In this document: piece by piece, positions 1 to 13,900 of the stretch
Layout: every line of letters starts with the position of its first letter
Numbering within the stretch: the stretch's first letter is position 1
Source of the DNA: Diprion similis
Lineage: Eukaryota; Arthropoda; Insecta; Hymenoptera; Diprionidae
NCBI RefSeq assembly: GCF_021155765.1
Contig: NC_060106.1
Span: 19,122,031 to 19,186,030 of the forward strand
Length of the DNA: 64,000 nt
Direction of reading: 5' to 3'
Made by a program: the position numbers and the translations under genes
Notes under the pieces: model-generated
The model's input: only the letters and a program-made list of their open reading frames with translations
Databases searched by the model: none
Told to the model about the DNA's origin: nothing

Positions 1-230
1 GGTTTCGCCGCAGCGACGCGACGTGCGTGCCTGTAAAAATTTGACGTCGTAAATTTTGCAAGACGAAGCAACGCGTGCGGCTCTCTTTTCTCTCTTGGTT
101 TAAAAGCCGCGGCCGTCACGTCACGTCGGTTCGCGTTGCCGATGAGCGACGTGCCGACGGAGCGTGACGGAATGATTTCATTTGCCTCGATCCTATATAT
201 ACGCCTAGTAACATATCTCGTCCCTATTTT
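1..230 (+). promoter_or_regulatory. GC-rich segment with TATA-like box (putative promoter)
   Basis: The first ~170 bases are far richer in CpG than what follows and contain CRE-like TGACGTCG (about 41-49) and CACGTCACGTC (about 117-128). A TATATATA box sits at 194-201, so a start site near 225-232 would be expected on the plus strand. No recognisable coding exon follows, and the 60-codon frame starting at 231 resembles nothing I know. The promoter call is inference from base composition and one motif; TATA strings are common in AT-rich insect DNA. Confidence 0.25.
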
Positions 231-3200
231 GTGCTGACGAAACGCGTTCCTCTAACCGGATGCGGATTTTTTCCGCAGCAATATTCATTTATGCACTGTA
301 TTTATTATTTTATGCCTGTCCAGGCGTTGAGCGTTCATGCAAATTTCGAACATAAATCCTTCACGCACTCACCGGAAATCGTTTCTCTCAGCTCAAGGAA
401 TCGCACGTGTTGATGTGGGGTCAAAACGCAGATTAAAAGCCGGATATTCGAACCACATTTCCGTCGAATCGGAAGATTAAACAACAAAATCAATGAATTA
501 AAATTGACAACAATGATTAGTAATTAAATTGTGATAAAAAGTGATTAAATTTTTGTAGAAAATCTTCAAGTAATTTGAGAAATCGACCAGCAGGAGTCGT
601 CGAGATGGATTGTAGTCTGACTTAAATGGTCGACATTATGCATGCATAAAGGGGAAGAGCTATATGTGTACAAAGCTAAGTGTACGTTAGTAGAGATAAT
701 TTGTAACTGAACGTGATCGGTGGGTACATAATGCTTAACATACGGCGGGAAAGGACCGATAATCGATACGAAAACTCGTTTCTTAAATCCCTCGTCGCCT
801 CGCCGTGTATTATAGAGCGAAATTCCGACCGCCAGCTGCGTATAGTGGACATAAAATAAGAAGTGGGAATAATGAAATAAACATATATTTTCTCGCCAGA
901 GATTTGTGAACTCTGGAGGTAGATATTCGTGAACAAGCGCGAAAGAGAGAGAAAGAAAATTCAATCTCCTTCCATAGAAATTTCTCTTCAATTTCTGCGA
1001 ACTAGACTCAGCTGGTTCCTAATTATTTCGATTGAATTTTAAGTACAAATTCATGACTCGATGGCAGGACAAGTAGTTTGAAATTACTGTCAATTGAAAT
1101 TCGTCGTTTTGCGTTTTCAATACTCTTGCACACTGTGGAATTATTAAAAGTGCCATAAATTTCAAGTAATACAATCTTGCCACGCGATAGAAATTTGAAT
1201 AATAACAGGTCTGTAAAACCATAAAATTCCGGGACCGAGTCGCGTTTTTTCTGTCGGTAAGACCGAGAGAGATAGAGAGGAATAGAAAGAGTCTGTGAAT
1301 CATAGCTTATCGCATAATTACAAGTTTCGATTATGTATTTGAGTTAGAATCGATCGCGTCGAAAGCTCGACCTGTTGACCTCGGATTAAAAGAGGCGGAA
1401 AGTATCGCCACGTAGACTATATTAAAATGACTATATTCAATTGGATAATTCTAAGTTGCCTGCAAAATTCTAATGGCTCGTGACAAACGGTCGTAAAGTA
1501 TCTAACCTGAGAATCCGAAGGTAGAAAAGGTGGGAACACGAGCCTCGGGCGGTTAATTATTATTCTAAAAAGCAATGTATACGATCTAATAGAGTAATAG
1601 ACAGATGAATCATGCATAGAAAGTGGCGTGTAATTAACTTCATACTTGCTGCACAGCTGAAATGCTCTCCGAGGGAATTTCCATGCTTCCGTGTAAACCA
1701 AACGTTTCGAGGAACACTGTATGCACAGATAATGCAACGGCAAGAATGAATAGCAAGCGGACGTTTTACCGCACGGGAATTCAGTTTCGCCATGCTTATA
1801 CCGTTCAGCTCCAGCGTAAAAATCTATCGGACATGGACCTGCTTCCTGGTTAAATTTAATTGCGCTGCACCGAGAGGAAGGTACGTTTTACAGGCTTCAG
1901 GTATGTCGGTACAAGGGAATCGCGGGTAATCGCAAGGGAAAAAGAGGGAAAATCGTTGAGAAATCTGTAGCAGTATTATTGTTTGAAACGATGATGGTGA
2001 ATACGAGTGAATCGAAATTTCTGTTGTCTGCTGGATGTGAATCTAAGCAGATTTGAATAAGTAACAAAAGATCAGTTATCAACAATTTAAGAAAAGGTTT
2101 TATCGTTAGAATGTTTGAATTTCTTAAACCTTCGTGTTTTTGATCTGGCTCTAATATTTTTTAAGAAAAAAGAAAAGATTTACAAATAATCGTTACTCGA
2201 GTAAAAATTTCTTCGATATTTATCAAACAATTTGTGAGGATTTGGTCGTCCAGAAAAATGAGCCCCAAGACAATATAATCGGATAAAAAACAGTAAGGTT
2301 TAATAACTTTCAACGTTCCAACAATAAAATATCTTTTATGAATTTAATAAAATAAAAGTAAATATTATTACCGAGGATTTCTAAAGCGATTTTTATCTCT
2401 TTTTATAACTTTTCATGTAGACTGTGGTTCCCATTTCAGAGCCTTAAACGGTCCCATCGAGTCTAAATTTCTTAAAATTTTTCGATCAAACAGGTCGATT
2501 AAGCGCCATTAAAATTGATGAATGGTAAAAAAAAGTGGTGTAACAAAAGTGAGGGACAGCTTTTTCAGCGGCATTTATATACTCGTTTTAATTTTTCTTT
2601 TTTAACTCCACTCGCCGTTTCTCGACGCGACAGTTTATTTCTACTATTTTTTCTTATCCCAAGACGAAGGGTGAATTATCGTTTAATTGAGGCCGGTGAC
2701 GACCGACATCCACTTCGTAAGATCGTTTCGTTGACGCAACGGGGGCGGGAAATTCGAACGGTTTTAGTAACGCTGTGAGAGAATACAGATCGGGGAAAAG
2801 AACGAAAAATAAAAAAAATAAAAATAAAAAAAAATAAAAAAAAAAAACAGCAAGAGGGAAACGAGAGGAGCCAGAAACCTGGCGGAGAAACTCGTTTAAT
2901 AAAGATCATACATATTCAGAACGCGCGTGGTTCACATCGTGGCTGCACTCTTCATCCGTCTGCTGCGCATGCAGACAGCAATGCTGCACCACGTTACCAA
3001 CTTGCAATCTGTACCATCTATGTGTTATACCGACGTGCTTCTCCTATACGTCGACGTCTATCCCTCGGGCCTCGTCGATTCATCCGTCCGGGTGTAATTT
3101 ATTCGCGTTCGATATCTGCCGATGAACTCTCTGCCCCGTTATATTGCCAAGAAAGTAGTAATTTCACGATCTTGACGAATCTTTCGACGAGGAATTTTAA

Positions 3201-6200
3201 CTTAAGGCGATAAAATAACTGCTTCATTTTTCAGCGTCGAGAGATGAGTTTTATTTCTCGCTTTCTTGTTTTTTTTTTTTCTTGTTTTTAACTAGAATCC
3301 GATGAATATTTTAACCAAGAATGAAGAAAGACGGTCTCGATAGTGTACAAAAAATTAAAGTGAATCGTGAAGGAAGAATTACGGTGTTTTGGAAAATGTG
3401 TAAAACGTGTTTATCGTGCCTTCAGCCTAAATATGTCAGAGAACTATATGCACTGACGATTTTTCAACAGTCAAATGTACATATACAATCTTGCATACTT
3501 ATGGCAAGCTGCACGAAAATATTTCTCGTCTTTACACGAATGACTGATTTTTGCGAATATACATGTATATATGTATATACATATCGTGTACGTTTACCTG
3601 TTTATAATTCAAGTTGTGAAATTGCGAAGCAAAATTTATGTGTACATACAAATCAATTTCCCACCGGGAGAATTAGTTTTCACAACTCCAAAGTGCGCAA
3701 TGTAAATGCGTGTGGTTGGAATATAAATACGCGACAACGGTCTTACGTTGCGAGGTTATATATCTCATTTTGTTTATTATTATTATGTTTTTCCTTCAGG
3801 GAACAAAATGTCATGGATAAATACTCGGATAAATATATTCACATCTTTAAAGCCTGGCTAAAGTAAAGCAGAGTGGTTCTATCCGTGCCTAACGCATAAA
3901 AAACGTGAATAAAAAAGTGTAATATGCAAACTTGAGTGATTCGGAACGTCGTACTAGCGACGACTTCATTAAGCCTGTGTAAACACATCAGCAGCTTACG
4001 TTAAAAGCGAGCTCTTCCTGCAGGACGAGAACTCGTTATAATGTTCGTTTTGATATTAAAATGTATTATAAATAATTTATGCACATTCATATCTCTCTAT
4101 GAACGCTGCGAGTCGCAATCATGAGCGAGCATTGGAAGCACGTTCCGAATAACGTCTTGTTTCTAATTAACCTCGTAACACGTGTGAAGCCTGAGACCAC
4201 CATTTTAATTGCGAATCATTACCCCAGGAGACGATAATCAAACCCACTCGTGGAAAGCAAATATCATCGATGAAGACGCAATAATGCGTGTACAACAATT
4301 TTTGTAAAATTATACATCGAAAACCGTGGAGCAATTATCGCCGAGATTCAATGAAACGAGCAATCTAGATGCAAAATATGTGACCAACGATGCCATCTAG
4401 CGGAAGAAAACATGCAACTCTGACTCTCGTATTTAATTATAAATGTTATTTTTCATCCAATATATTCCTCCGTACTGAATCAGGATTACTAAAAATATGT
4501 CCAACAGCTTGCACGAATTTCTCCCTGTCTTAATTCTTGTGGAATATGCACAAAACGATCAGCCGATGACCCAGTCTCGACGTCACATCGTTTTAGTTGA
4601 AACAACCGGATCAAATACGTGAAATTGCACGGCAATGTCGAAAAAAAGAAAGGAACCAGGGATATTAACATCTCATCAACGATTCATCGTGTAAAACCAT
4701 GACGACGAGAATTGAATGAAAAAAAATTGTGAAAGTTAGGTTATGATAGGTGAGACGGGCGGAATATGGCATCAAAAGAGGTGTTAACAGTTCGACTCGC
4801 CGATTGCCCGATAATTTGACACGTACAAGGCGTCTCAATTTGATTTTATAAGAGCGTTTACAAGCGATGGTAGGTATATATAAAAAAAAAAAACAAAAAA
4901 AAAACTATCAAAAACAAACAAACGATAAAAGGAAATAAAATGAAACAAGATGGTACGTGTTGAAGGCGGGATCGGTTTAAATCGTGGCCGACAAGCCTGG
5001 CGGCGTTTGAATTAGAACAGACCAGCATCCGTACACTTACATTACATACAATGTTAGGATGCTGGCAGCTACCGTAGCAAGTTCTCCGTGAAACGTGTTT
5101 ATTATACACGTTATACATATACATGTACAGCAGCGCGTGCCGAGGTAAACTCGATCGCTTGTCTTGCAAAACCCACCAACGACGGCCGATTAATCAACCG
5201 ACTCACTTTCAAGGTGCTCGAATCTCGGCATCCATCCTTCCTTCTCGATCCACTTCACCTTTTTTTCACGTCAATTATGATCTTATTAATTAATCACAAG
5301 GTGCCGCAAGCAGCTTGTGTGGCGCGAGCGAGCGATTAAGCGATCGATAATTATAACTCCTGACCATCCGTCAAGAACACCTTGATGCGAAACGCCTAAC
5401 GCCGCTAATCTAAGTGTGCACTTGCTGTGGCTGTACTAAGTATGCATTTTTCGGAATTTTCTCGATGGATCTTGGTTTCGTTATCTTTCACCATTTACAA
5501 GAGTTAAGGTCATGTAGCAGTCTTACCTTTACCGACCGAGAAAACTCGGCCTTTTTTTTCTGTATCAAATACACAAATAAACGAAAAGGCTTGAAATTTC
5601 GACGGTGCAACACTCTTTCGTAGCGGAATTCAGGAAACCTTTGCGTTCATTTGTTTAATCAATACTACAGGAAGAAAAGGGGTGAATTTGCTCGGTCGGT
5701 AACTGCAGGACTAGTACGTGACCTTAAAAAATGTCCATGTTGGAAAAAAATCAATTTTGTACTCAAAGTTTTCGGTGAAACTTACCGCACAGCAACGCCA
5801 GAGGATATGCAAGCGAAACTAAATTATGAATAAATTGATCGATTCAAAATTTAAGCGTGTTTCATCTAAAACTAACAACCGATATATGAACCAACATAAA
5901 CGAATAAAGGCACGAAATTTTTCAGTCAACATGATACTTGAACACGCATCATTGAAATCGCTCGAAAATGACGCCATCATTAATTAACATGGCACTCGGG
6001 ACTACGTTCAGGTCGTTACACCGATTCGAACTCAGCTGTTTTATGACCGTCACGTCCGAAGATCGGTTAGAAATTCTATAAAATATGTGGTAAATTTTAA
6101 AAGGAACTATTTAATTACTCGTATACGGGATTGGGGAACCGGTTTAATTCGATGTATAATTAGCTTGAGTTTTTTTTTTATGAAATGTCAAGTACCGTTC

Positions 6201-9180
6201 ATCCTGTGTTACATCACAGCGGCTGAGACATTTTTACAGAAATGAAAATCGACCTTCAGTCGATCTTGCCAGACGAGAAACTAACCGAAATTCTGATCGC
6301 CGAATTACTAGTCACAACCTGGAGATACATTTCGAAGGATGTGTTTGCTCTACGCTCTTTTTAATATTAATTTTTTTTTTCGACTACCGCAAATTACACA
6401 TTTTTTTTTTTTCAACGCGACACGGTATACCTAAGACTTCGCTTAATTCGAGGAGTACATGGAGGAAAAAATAAACACTTGTCGAGATTTTTTCTGCGCA
6501 CAGTATACCGACGAAAAAGTCTAGGAGAACATCCGTTTTCAGGAAATTTATTGCCGTGTCACCATTTTTCATTCTGACATCTTGGTCATCGGTTATGGAA
6601 ATTACAGAAGCACGCGCGTTTTTAATGCATCGTAAGAATCAATTCTAATCGCTGTGCATAACGTTAACGACATAACTGTAATACCCAAATATGAACAAAA
6701 TTTATTCTCAATTTCTGTATGAGAATACAAAATATATGTGCACACATTTGGTGCACAAAACGGCCGATTAATTCTCAGCCATTAGTCACAATTAATTTAT
6801 CTAGGTATGATTTATCAAAGAATTTTTAGCCGAATCTTCACGGTTTTTGTAGAGTTATCAATTATAAAAAAATCAATCGGCTACCATGCATCAAAAATTA
6901 TGTACAAAAGTATACACGAAAACTGTTGATTGATTAGGCTTTTTTAATTTAAATATCATTGCAATTAAATCTGAGTCAATAAACTTCATTAACACTTTTT
7001 AAACGATTTCTTCTTATTTATTTTTACACTCGTTAGCCAGTGCACGCGGTTAAATCGTTTCTCAAAACCTGCACAGCTCACAAAAGATCTTTGCTCTAAT
7101 TAGTTTGCAAATATCTTTATTATTCCAAGAAAATCAGTAAATATCAGCCATTGCAGACCTGCAGTATCGTTCAGCACCTCTGTGTCTCGAGTACACAATT
7201 CCCTGACTTTTTTTCTATCTCTTTCATTTTCGTATTTTTCGCTCCTGCTAGTTTTCACTAATTCGAAAAATAAAAACATCCCAAACTTGTTACACACAGA
7301 GCTTTCGATCATTCCACCATCTTGGGCTTCCGCCAGTTTTATTCCTCCTTTTCTTTCTTTATTCTTCCTCGCCAAAAGTTGCTCCAGTTGCTCGCACCGA
7401 TTAATTAGACCAATTTCTGATACCGATCGCCGCTTAATGATCGCACTTAATTCTGCAGCGAATCGAATGTCTCGCCAAATTGCTCGAAGCTTTACGATCG
7501 CTGCAGGCGAGGGAGAAATTATCGGAAGCCGGGTGTTGCGATGACGTTTTATAAACCTTAATTACACGCGGTGTGAAAACCCTCGAGTTATCAAAAATTT
7601 CCCTTTTCACGATCAAGTAACACGAAGTCTGGTAAAATCCTGTGAAAGCACTAAAATCCAGAGGTTCAAATAATTCCCTTCAAGTTTTTTCTTTCCTACA
7701 TTATTACAATTATAAACAAAACAAAACAGACTTGCAATTATAGCCAATAAATAAAACGCCTGCGTCATTCGAATCCTCGACGGTTTTTACCGATTTTATT
7801 TTTCAGCTTTTTACTTCAACTTCTTGTTTCCTTTTCGTCATAAGCCAATAGGGTGGGTACCGCGTGGTTAATAAAAGTTCGGTTACGTTCCCCGAGACCG
7901 TAATTACCGAAGGAATTTTTTTCACCGCTGGTTGTAGCGGGGATTAAAGACCCCTTTATTATGGTATACCGATGTCTTCAGTCCAGCGTCTGTATCTCCA
8001 GATCAGGTTATTCCAATCGTCTTCACAACGTGGCCGCGTATAAATAATGTTACCCTTTACTCTTTTAAAGCCGACTTTAAGAGTATTATATCTGATCTCC
8101 AGGGAGAATTGTACATTGGGAAAAGATCTTCATTACATAAATGCAGCAGCATTAACCGTTGAAAGAATCTCCCGCCAACATTTTGATTGCACAGTTTATT
8201 TACGCAGAAAACTATAAAAAAAAAAATAAAAAAAATTCCTCGTCATCCGATCTTTGCATATTTCTTTCAGCGTTTCCTGTTTTAGAAGTATATTCAAATA
8301 ACTTTTTTGCACAATTTTGTATTATTGTGGAAAAAAATTCCGGACACGAGACGTGATGTAAAAACCATTTACACTTAATCAAGATAAAATGAGAAATCGA
8401 AGAATATTTTCCTCGATTCTTGAGACAAGGATGATACGCTTTTTATAATCAAGCTTTTCTACGCTTTCTTTTTCCCCGCATTTAAAGCTCTCGCTTCACG
8501 TACGCTGCTCGAATATCGAATCGATTTCTCTGATCGCCTCAGGTACTGATATACCGGTATATATACATATATACATGGATAAATGAGTACATAGAGTATA
8601 TTATACACATACACACGCCCTTCTATAAGATATCATCGCCGAGGGAATTGACTGTCTATAATAATTTGTCGAGGAGTCGAGACTCTCCGTAATTCGCGAT
8701 CATAAATTCAGTCTCGACACATGGTAAGAAACGTCAAAAACTTTAGATTATTTGTATTTTTGAAAAAAAAGTGAGTACGATCATTAAGGTAAATTCGTCG
8801 CAAATCTCAAATATCAAGATAAATCAAACGAAATTGATTCTCTAATATGAAAAACGACAATTACTTACAATCTGACCAACGATAATTTCTTATTTCCTCG
8901 CTATTTCTCATCTATAATAGATCAAATTTATTTTTTTCAATCAAAAGTACACGATCGTTTCACCATATTTAGTCAAGCTAAATAAATATAAGTTGATATA
9001 ACAAATCTCTTTACTCCATCTACATCGGTGTATGTATACACAAAGACTAAATATAAATAGACATAATATATGCAGCTGCCATTGATTCATCTGAGCAAAC
9101 TCTTTGCCGGTATATCATGATTTTACGGTGAATAGGGGAAGGTCGAGTGCACACGAGTAAACAAATGCATCGACTTCAAA
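231..9180. other. Gene-free AT-rich DNA
   Basis: No open frame here has a recognisable domain or plausible splice-linked coding structure; all are short and of random composition. Visible content is homopolymer A/T runs (for example 2815-2847, 4877-4903, 6370-6412), short CA/TA strings near 8,555-8,620, and a small near-palindrome at about 8,058-8,084. A CTCF-like core lies at 4,391-4,403. The stretch could be intergenic or intronic; the sequence alone does not decide. Confidence 0.6.
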
Positions 9181-9207
9181 CGAATGATCGCAGCCCATCG
9201 TGCGGTA

Positions 9208-9308
9208 CGAACTGTTGCCAACCTACTTGACGAAAGGTTTTCTAACCTCTTGGATGGCGCCCGTCATGCCGCTACCGTCTGTGTAAACATTAGGTTGGCA
9301 GCAGTTCG
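9208..9308. repeat. Inverted repeat, 18-bp arms around a 65-base loop
   Basis: Left arm CGAACTGTTGCCAACCTA (9208-9225) is the reverse complement of the right arm (9291-9308) except for one G-T/G-U pair, with 65 bases between. The arms and loop are GC-rich compared with the surroundings. This could be a structured RNA hairpin or the ends of a very short foldback element. No known insect microRNA was recognised in either arm. Confidence 0.5.
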
Positions 9309-9401
9309 TCGCATGCGCTGCGCCGCTTCAACTCTTGCGAAATCTCTGCATATGTTGACGCATGCGCACTCGACCTTCCTGTTCACCGTTAATTCAGGAT
9401 A

Positions 9402-10900
9402 GATGTACGCATCGGTCTACATCATCGAATCTTATTCACTCAGGAGGGCATCCAAATATTTAACTTATATCATACTTTCACCCCGTTGGAAAACACATCG
9501 GATATATACAACACATATACGTATACGTTACGTATAAAAAATACTTCACTTTGGACGTGAAAATTTTTTTTATGAACCTGCGGCATAGCATAGCTTTTTT
9601 TTTTCTTTCACTTGACTTCATTTTTCTTTGAACTAACCGAAAGTTTCAGTATTTTGACGGGTACCTGCATTACGTTATACAGAAGATAAATTATCTATGC
9701 TCGATATCCTCGCAAAAATCTGTTTGATAAAAATGTATCACAGAAAAACTGATATAAAAAAAAAAAAAAAATGTTATTAAGAATCTTCAATCTCCCAGGT
9801 GTAAGTGATCACCGTAATATCTGGGATGATAATTGAATGGCGCCTTAACTAATATTAATAATACTTTATACTTCACGTGCTTCACGTAGCGAGTATTGCG
9901 TAAATTTCTACGTCCTATTTGTTCTGAGATGGTTATTTTTTCCCTTTCTCTTCCCGCTTCTCTTTAATCTTCTCCTTCGTCACAGATGTTTCCTCTTTAC
10001 TTTGAATACATACCTACTCGCGACACTGTAGAGAATATTTAACTACCGTAAACGTGGGAGAAGGTAGGTGAAAATCACTTCAAACATCGGGGAATTCTTT
10101 ACACCAGGTGAAGCTTTGCTGAGCTTGTTTTTCTTTTCCTCTCATACTGTGCCAATATTGTCGAAACTCTTTTATCCCCACGAGAGTCAGCGTCGTCTCA
10201 TTATAAGGCCCAAAGATGATCGAATGTAGCTTTAGAGCTGCTCGGCCATAGTTTTTTTTTACTTTTTACTCCCCGAAGAGGATGTTTGCTTTTGCTACAC
10301 AGCAAACCCACAACCCACAACCCACAACGCTCCCCGTTACTATAATCGCGAGTGTCAGATATAAACGCAGAAACTTTTCAGCAATATATGACATTCGTAC
10401 AACGCTGTACACATGATACAATATTCCTCGACAGTCGGTGCTTGCCGTTCTCCGTATTTGCGTTCGAAAGAGAGAAAACAAATGTGCTCAGTTTACCCGA
10501 CAAATATTTAACCATTCCTTATCCTCTCCGTTTATGTTACAACGACTTGCCACACTCCCTGCTGCAGCCTCGACCTGCAGTCTCAGGTGTAGCATTATGT
10601 CGCTACTGATTTTTCTATCTCGTTTTTTCGTCACTTTTTCCACCACCCACGCTTGAGTTACACTGTGTTACAAGTGGGTTACCGCATTCCATCCTCATAA
10701 CGATCAACAAACATATTTATATAACCGAGGTAATAATTTCGGAGAAAGGATTTCACCATTTCGTCCACGAGTTCTAGGAGTACCTCAATAGAACTTCTCC
10801 AATGACTTCAACCTGGTGTCAATTCAAATTCTACAAGTGAAGATCAGTATCTGTTCGCAAAAACTTTTAGTCTCTCCGATCATGTGAACATTAATCCAAA
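9402..10900. other. Gene-free AT-rich DNA
   Basis: No recognisable exon. The stretch holds an A run at about 9758-9770, T runs, and a triple direct repeat of CCCACAA at about 10,308-10,327. Two overlapping plus-strand frames near 10,350-10,656 look like chance: they show no domain, biased codon use or splice support. Confidence 0.55.
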
Positions 10901-13900
10901 CAGAACAATAAATCATGGAACATTCACGGTGGATGAATTCGGCAAGTCAGTTCATTCAACGGTACCTACGCACTGGGGAAATGGTATAAACATCTAAAAA
11001 ATGTCTTCTTCGTTATTCAGCACAAGTTAATTCGAGCTAGTGATGAAACACATCCACATTTGAAAGAGAAGAGATCATCGCCACTGGGTCGTCCACACTT
11101 GTCCAAAAACGGGTTTGTCCTTCGAGGTCGCGACGGTGCATGCCTGATGGGAATGATAAGTCATAACGTCAGCGGATGCCAAGGGTCGAGTGTTACGGTT
11201 AGCTGATATTTGTTCCCCGTCGCGTGTCTGAATTCGTCAGTATGGCTCCAGGAACAGGAACGGTTAGAGTACGGTCAGCTGGTGACGTTGGTCTTCTAAG
11301 GCAGGACCGTAAATCAGGAAGAGAGGTTCGTTTCTCGTCGACCAACAAACGGGTACGTGACAACGGATGGTGTTGATACTGCGGATGGAGTGGAGGCTGC
11401 CGAGCCGATCATGAACGTCGTCGAGAGTCCAACAGCAGTACACACCACGTGTAACGATATTACAACCCGACTCTAATCCTAAGGAGTTGCTTCACCGTGT
11501 GCAACTTGATATTTCGGTGAAATGTGTTTGCTCGCCGTCTTCGCTATTTGATTTTCCACGCATAATCTCTGCGCGAACATTTGCACTGCTGCATGGATAG
11601 GCGAAGCACCAATTTCGAGAATTTACTTGTCTAGGCATTCTTCCAGCGCATAGTGTACAAGAATCACTGTCATCGGCAGGTAATCGTCCCTTTAGACATC
11701 TGGTCTATGATAAATCACCGTAACTTGATGCTGCGCCATTTACATTTGACTTATTCCTCTCTACCGAGCGTTTCCGACTTGTCATCATCGGTGCAAAATG
11801 TTCTCTAATATACAGTTACCCAGCACTCATGTCTTTATGACTATTTGCTACTGGGTATAAGCTTAACGTCGAGCGTAATAATGGATGACTCAATACTGCA
11901 GCTGTAACACTGTCTATTCTACTATTCCGTTGCAGCTTATTGTTGTTGTTGTTGGTGATGTCTTTCTCTCAACTCTCCTGATCCTCAAAGAACGAATTCC
12001 AGCGCGCAGGTGATGCTGGATACATGAAGTTGTTAAATTTGAGTCGAAAATCTTAACTGCCTATACAGCTGTGGGTATATATCGTGAGCAACAGCGGTAA
12101 CTCGTGAAATCGGTATAAATTTCAAGCAGCGGTTGTAATTGCTCTGCGAGATAAAAAATATTTCGATCGCGAAGACGATGTTTGAGTAAATTGAATCCAA
12201 ATCGTGATCCGGGGACGTTAAATTATAAACACATGTGTCGATGCCCCAGACCCATTAACGTTACACCAGATGAATTCAGGAACCTCTAACTTCGTGCCGC
12301 AGGTGAGACGATCGAGGAACGTTTTACGATTCTCTCCGTAGATCGTAAACAACGACGTTGAATACCTTCGGCGTGATCGCGTCGAATACGATCCTAACTT
12401 AACAACTACTTATAAAACGCAAACTCTCAATCCACGAGTCATTACTGAGCGTAAGTACTTCTTCCTTCTATGAAATCGTTTGTGTTCAGTATTTGGACAC
12501 CATATCGTAAATAATTATATGCATCGCAAATCGTTAACCAATGGGTAAAATCGATTCTTCCTGTTCCTTTCTCATCCACTTCTTCGACGGCAAATATGTC
12601 TTCTCGACTCGAACCAAGCAGCTTCCATTCGTAGAACGATTGCCGGTACCAAGAGAGTTTCCTTTTCAAGCTTCGGTGACAAGCCTCACCAGCTTAGAGC
12701 TGTCGTCGAGTTCCATTCGAGCTAGGTACACTAAGCCGGTTGTTTGTTTTTTTGTCTCAGTTTTTATTTCACTTTGTTTCTATCTTTTTTTGCTTCATTT
12801 ATTTTTTGTTCATGGAACCGGCCAAGATAGAAAGAAACAGATAAAGAGAGAACATTGCGTTTAATCCTGCGTGCCGCGCGTGTCGGCACGCGTAGCGCGT
12901 GCCTCTGCGGCAGCCAACGATTATTACACAGACACTTGGTTACAGTCCGACTTGCCCAGCTGCCTATCTTCCTTTCTTTGATCACCGATCTCCGGATCTC
13001 TTCCTTGTACGCACTGTCGTCACGCTTATTCACAGTCCAAAATTGGAGGATCAGTCTGTTTCCAGCTGGAAGATACAACCATCTCGAATTTAATGTAACC
13101 AAGTGACAGTTCGATCCGCAAAATGGTTTTGTGGTTTCGAAAAGATTCCAAACACTGTTAAAACGATGTTCTTCGTATTCTCATTTTTTTTTCCTTTTAC
13201 TCTTTTTTGCTTGTTAATATCCTGAAATATATGAATGTAAGATGAGGCGTAGGTTGATGACTTCATGAAAAATTTACCGATCAAGTGGCCTTGTGTGTAA
13301 ACAGAGTCTTGAATCTTTAATGTCTACTTGACTTACAAGTACACTACGGTTCCAAATTGTGTCACCTGCTTGATCCAACCGAAGCCATTAAACCTACCTC
13401 GCACGATGTACACATGGATCTGGACATCAATTTCCATCCGAGATGGGAAGTCCAGAAGAGACCTGAACGGATGGTCAGACCCTTGAATTTCCACCTAGTC
13501 TACGCATCAGAAGCAACTTGCAGCCTTGACTCAGCTTCTAAAGTATCAACGTGTCGAAAGTCCAACCTACCTTGGAGATGATGGAACATCAGCAAACAGG
13601 GGGAAAAACCCTTCCTCTAGTCGACTGAGGATCTTGGTGACATGTGTCCACCGAGTACTTGAGTTCAGTCAACAAAGACTGTGCAGACGGACGTGAGTAT
13701 TTATTTGAAACTATGTAACTTCGTTCATTTTTTATTTGAATATAAGATCTTTCGCGATCGTTTCAACCCATGTCCACTTCAGTACAATTTGTGTCGGACC
13801 TTCTTTCTCGAAATGTCTACCGGCTCTTTGAAGTGCAGCTCAAGAGTGACTGGGAGTGACAGAAATCGGTTCCGAGCTTTTCACGAGCCTGATTTGGGCT

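Noticed and set aside
12442-12669. Minus-strand 75-codon frame with an EF-hand-like string (DEKGTGRIDF)
   Set aside because: The loop lacks the acidic residue at position 12 (His instead), no second EF-hand or flanking exon is present, and the rest of the frame is not family-like.
13357-13581. Plus-strand 74-codon frame in the high-complexity zone
   Set aside because: No domain, no matching splice partners, and its opposite strand is similarly open; not enough to call an exon.
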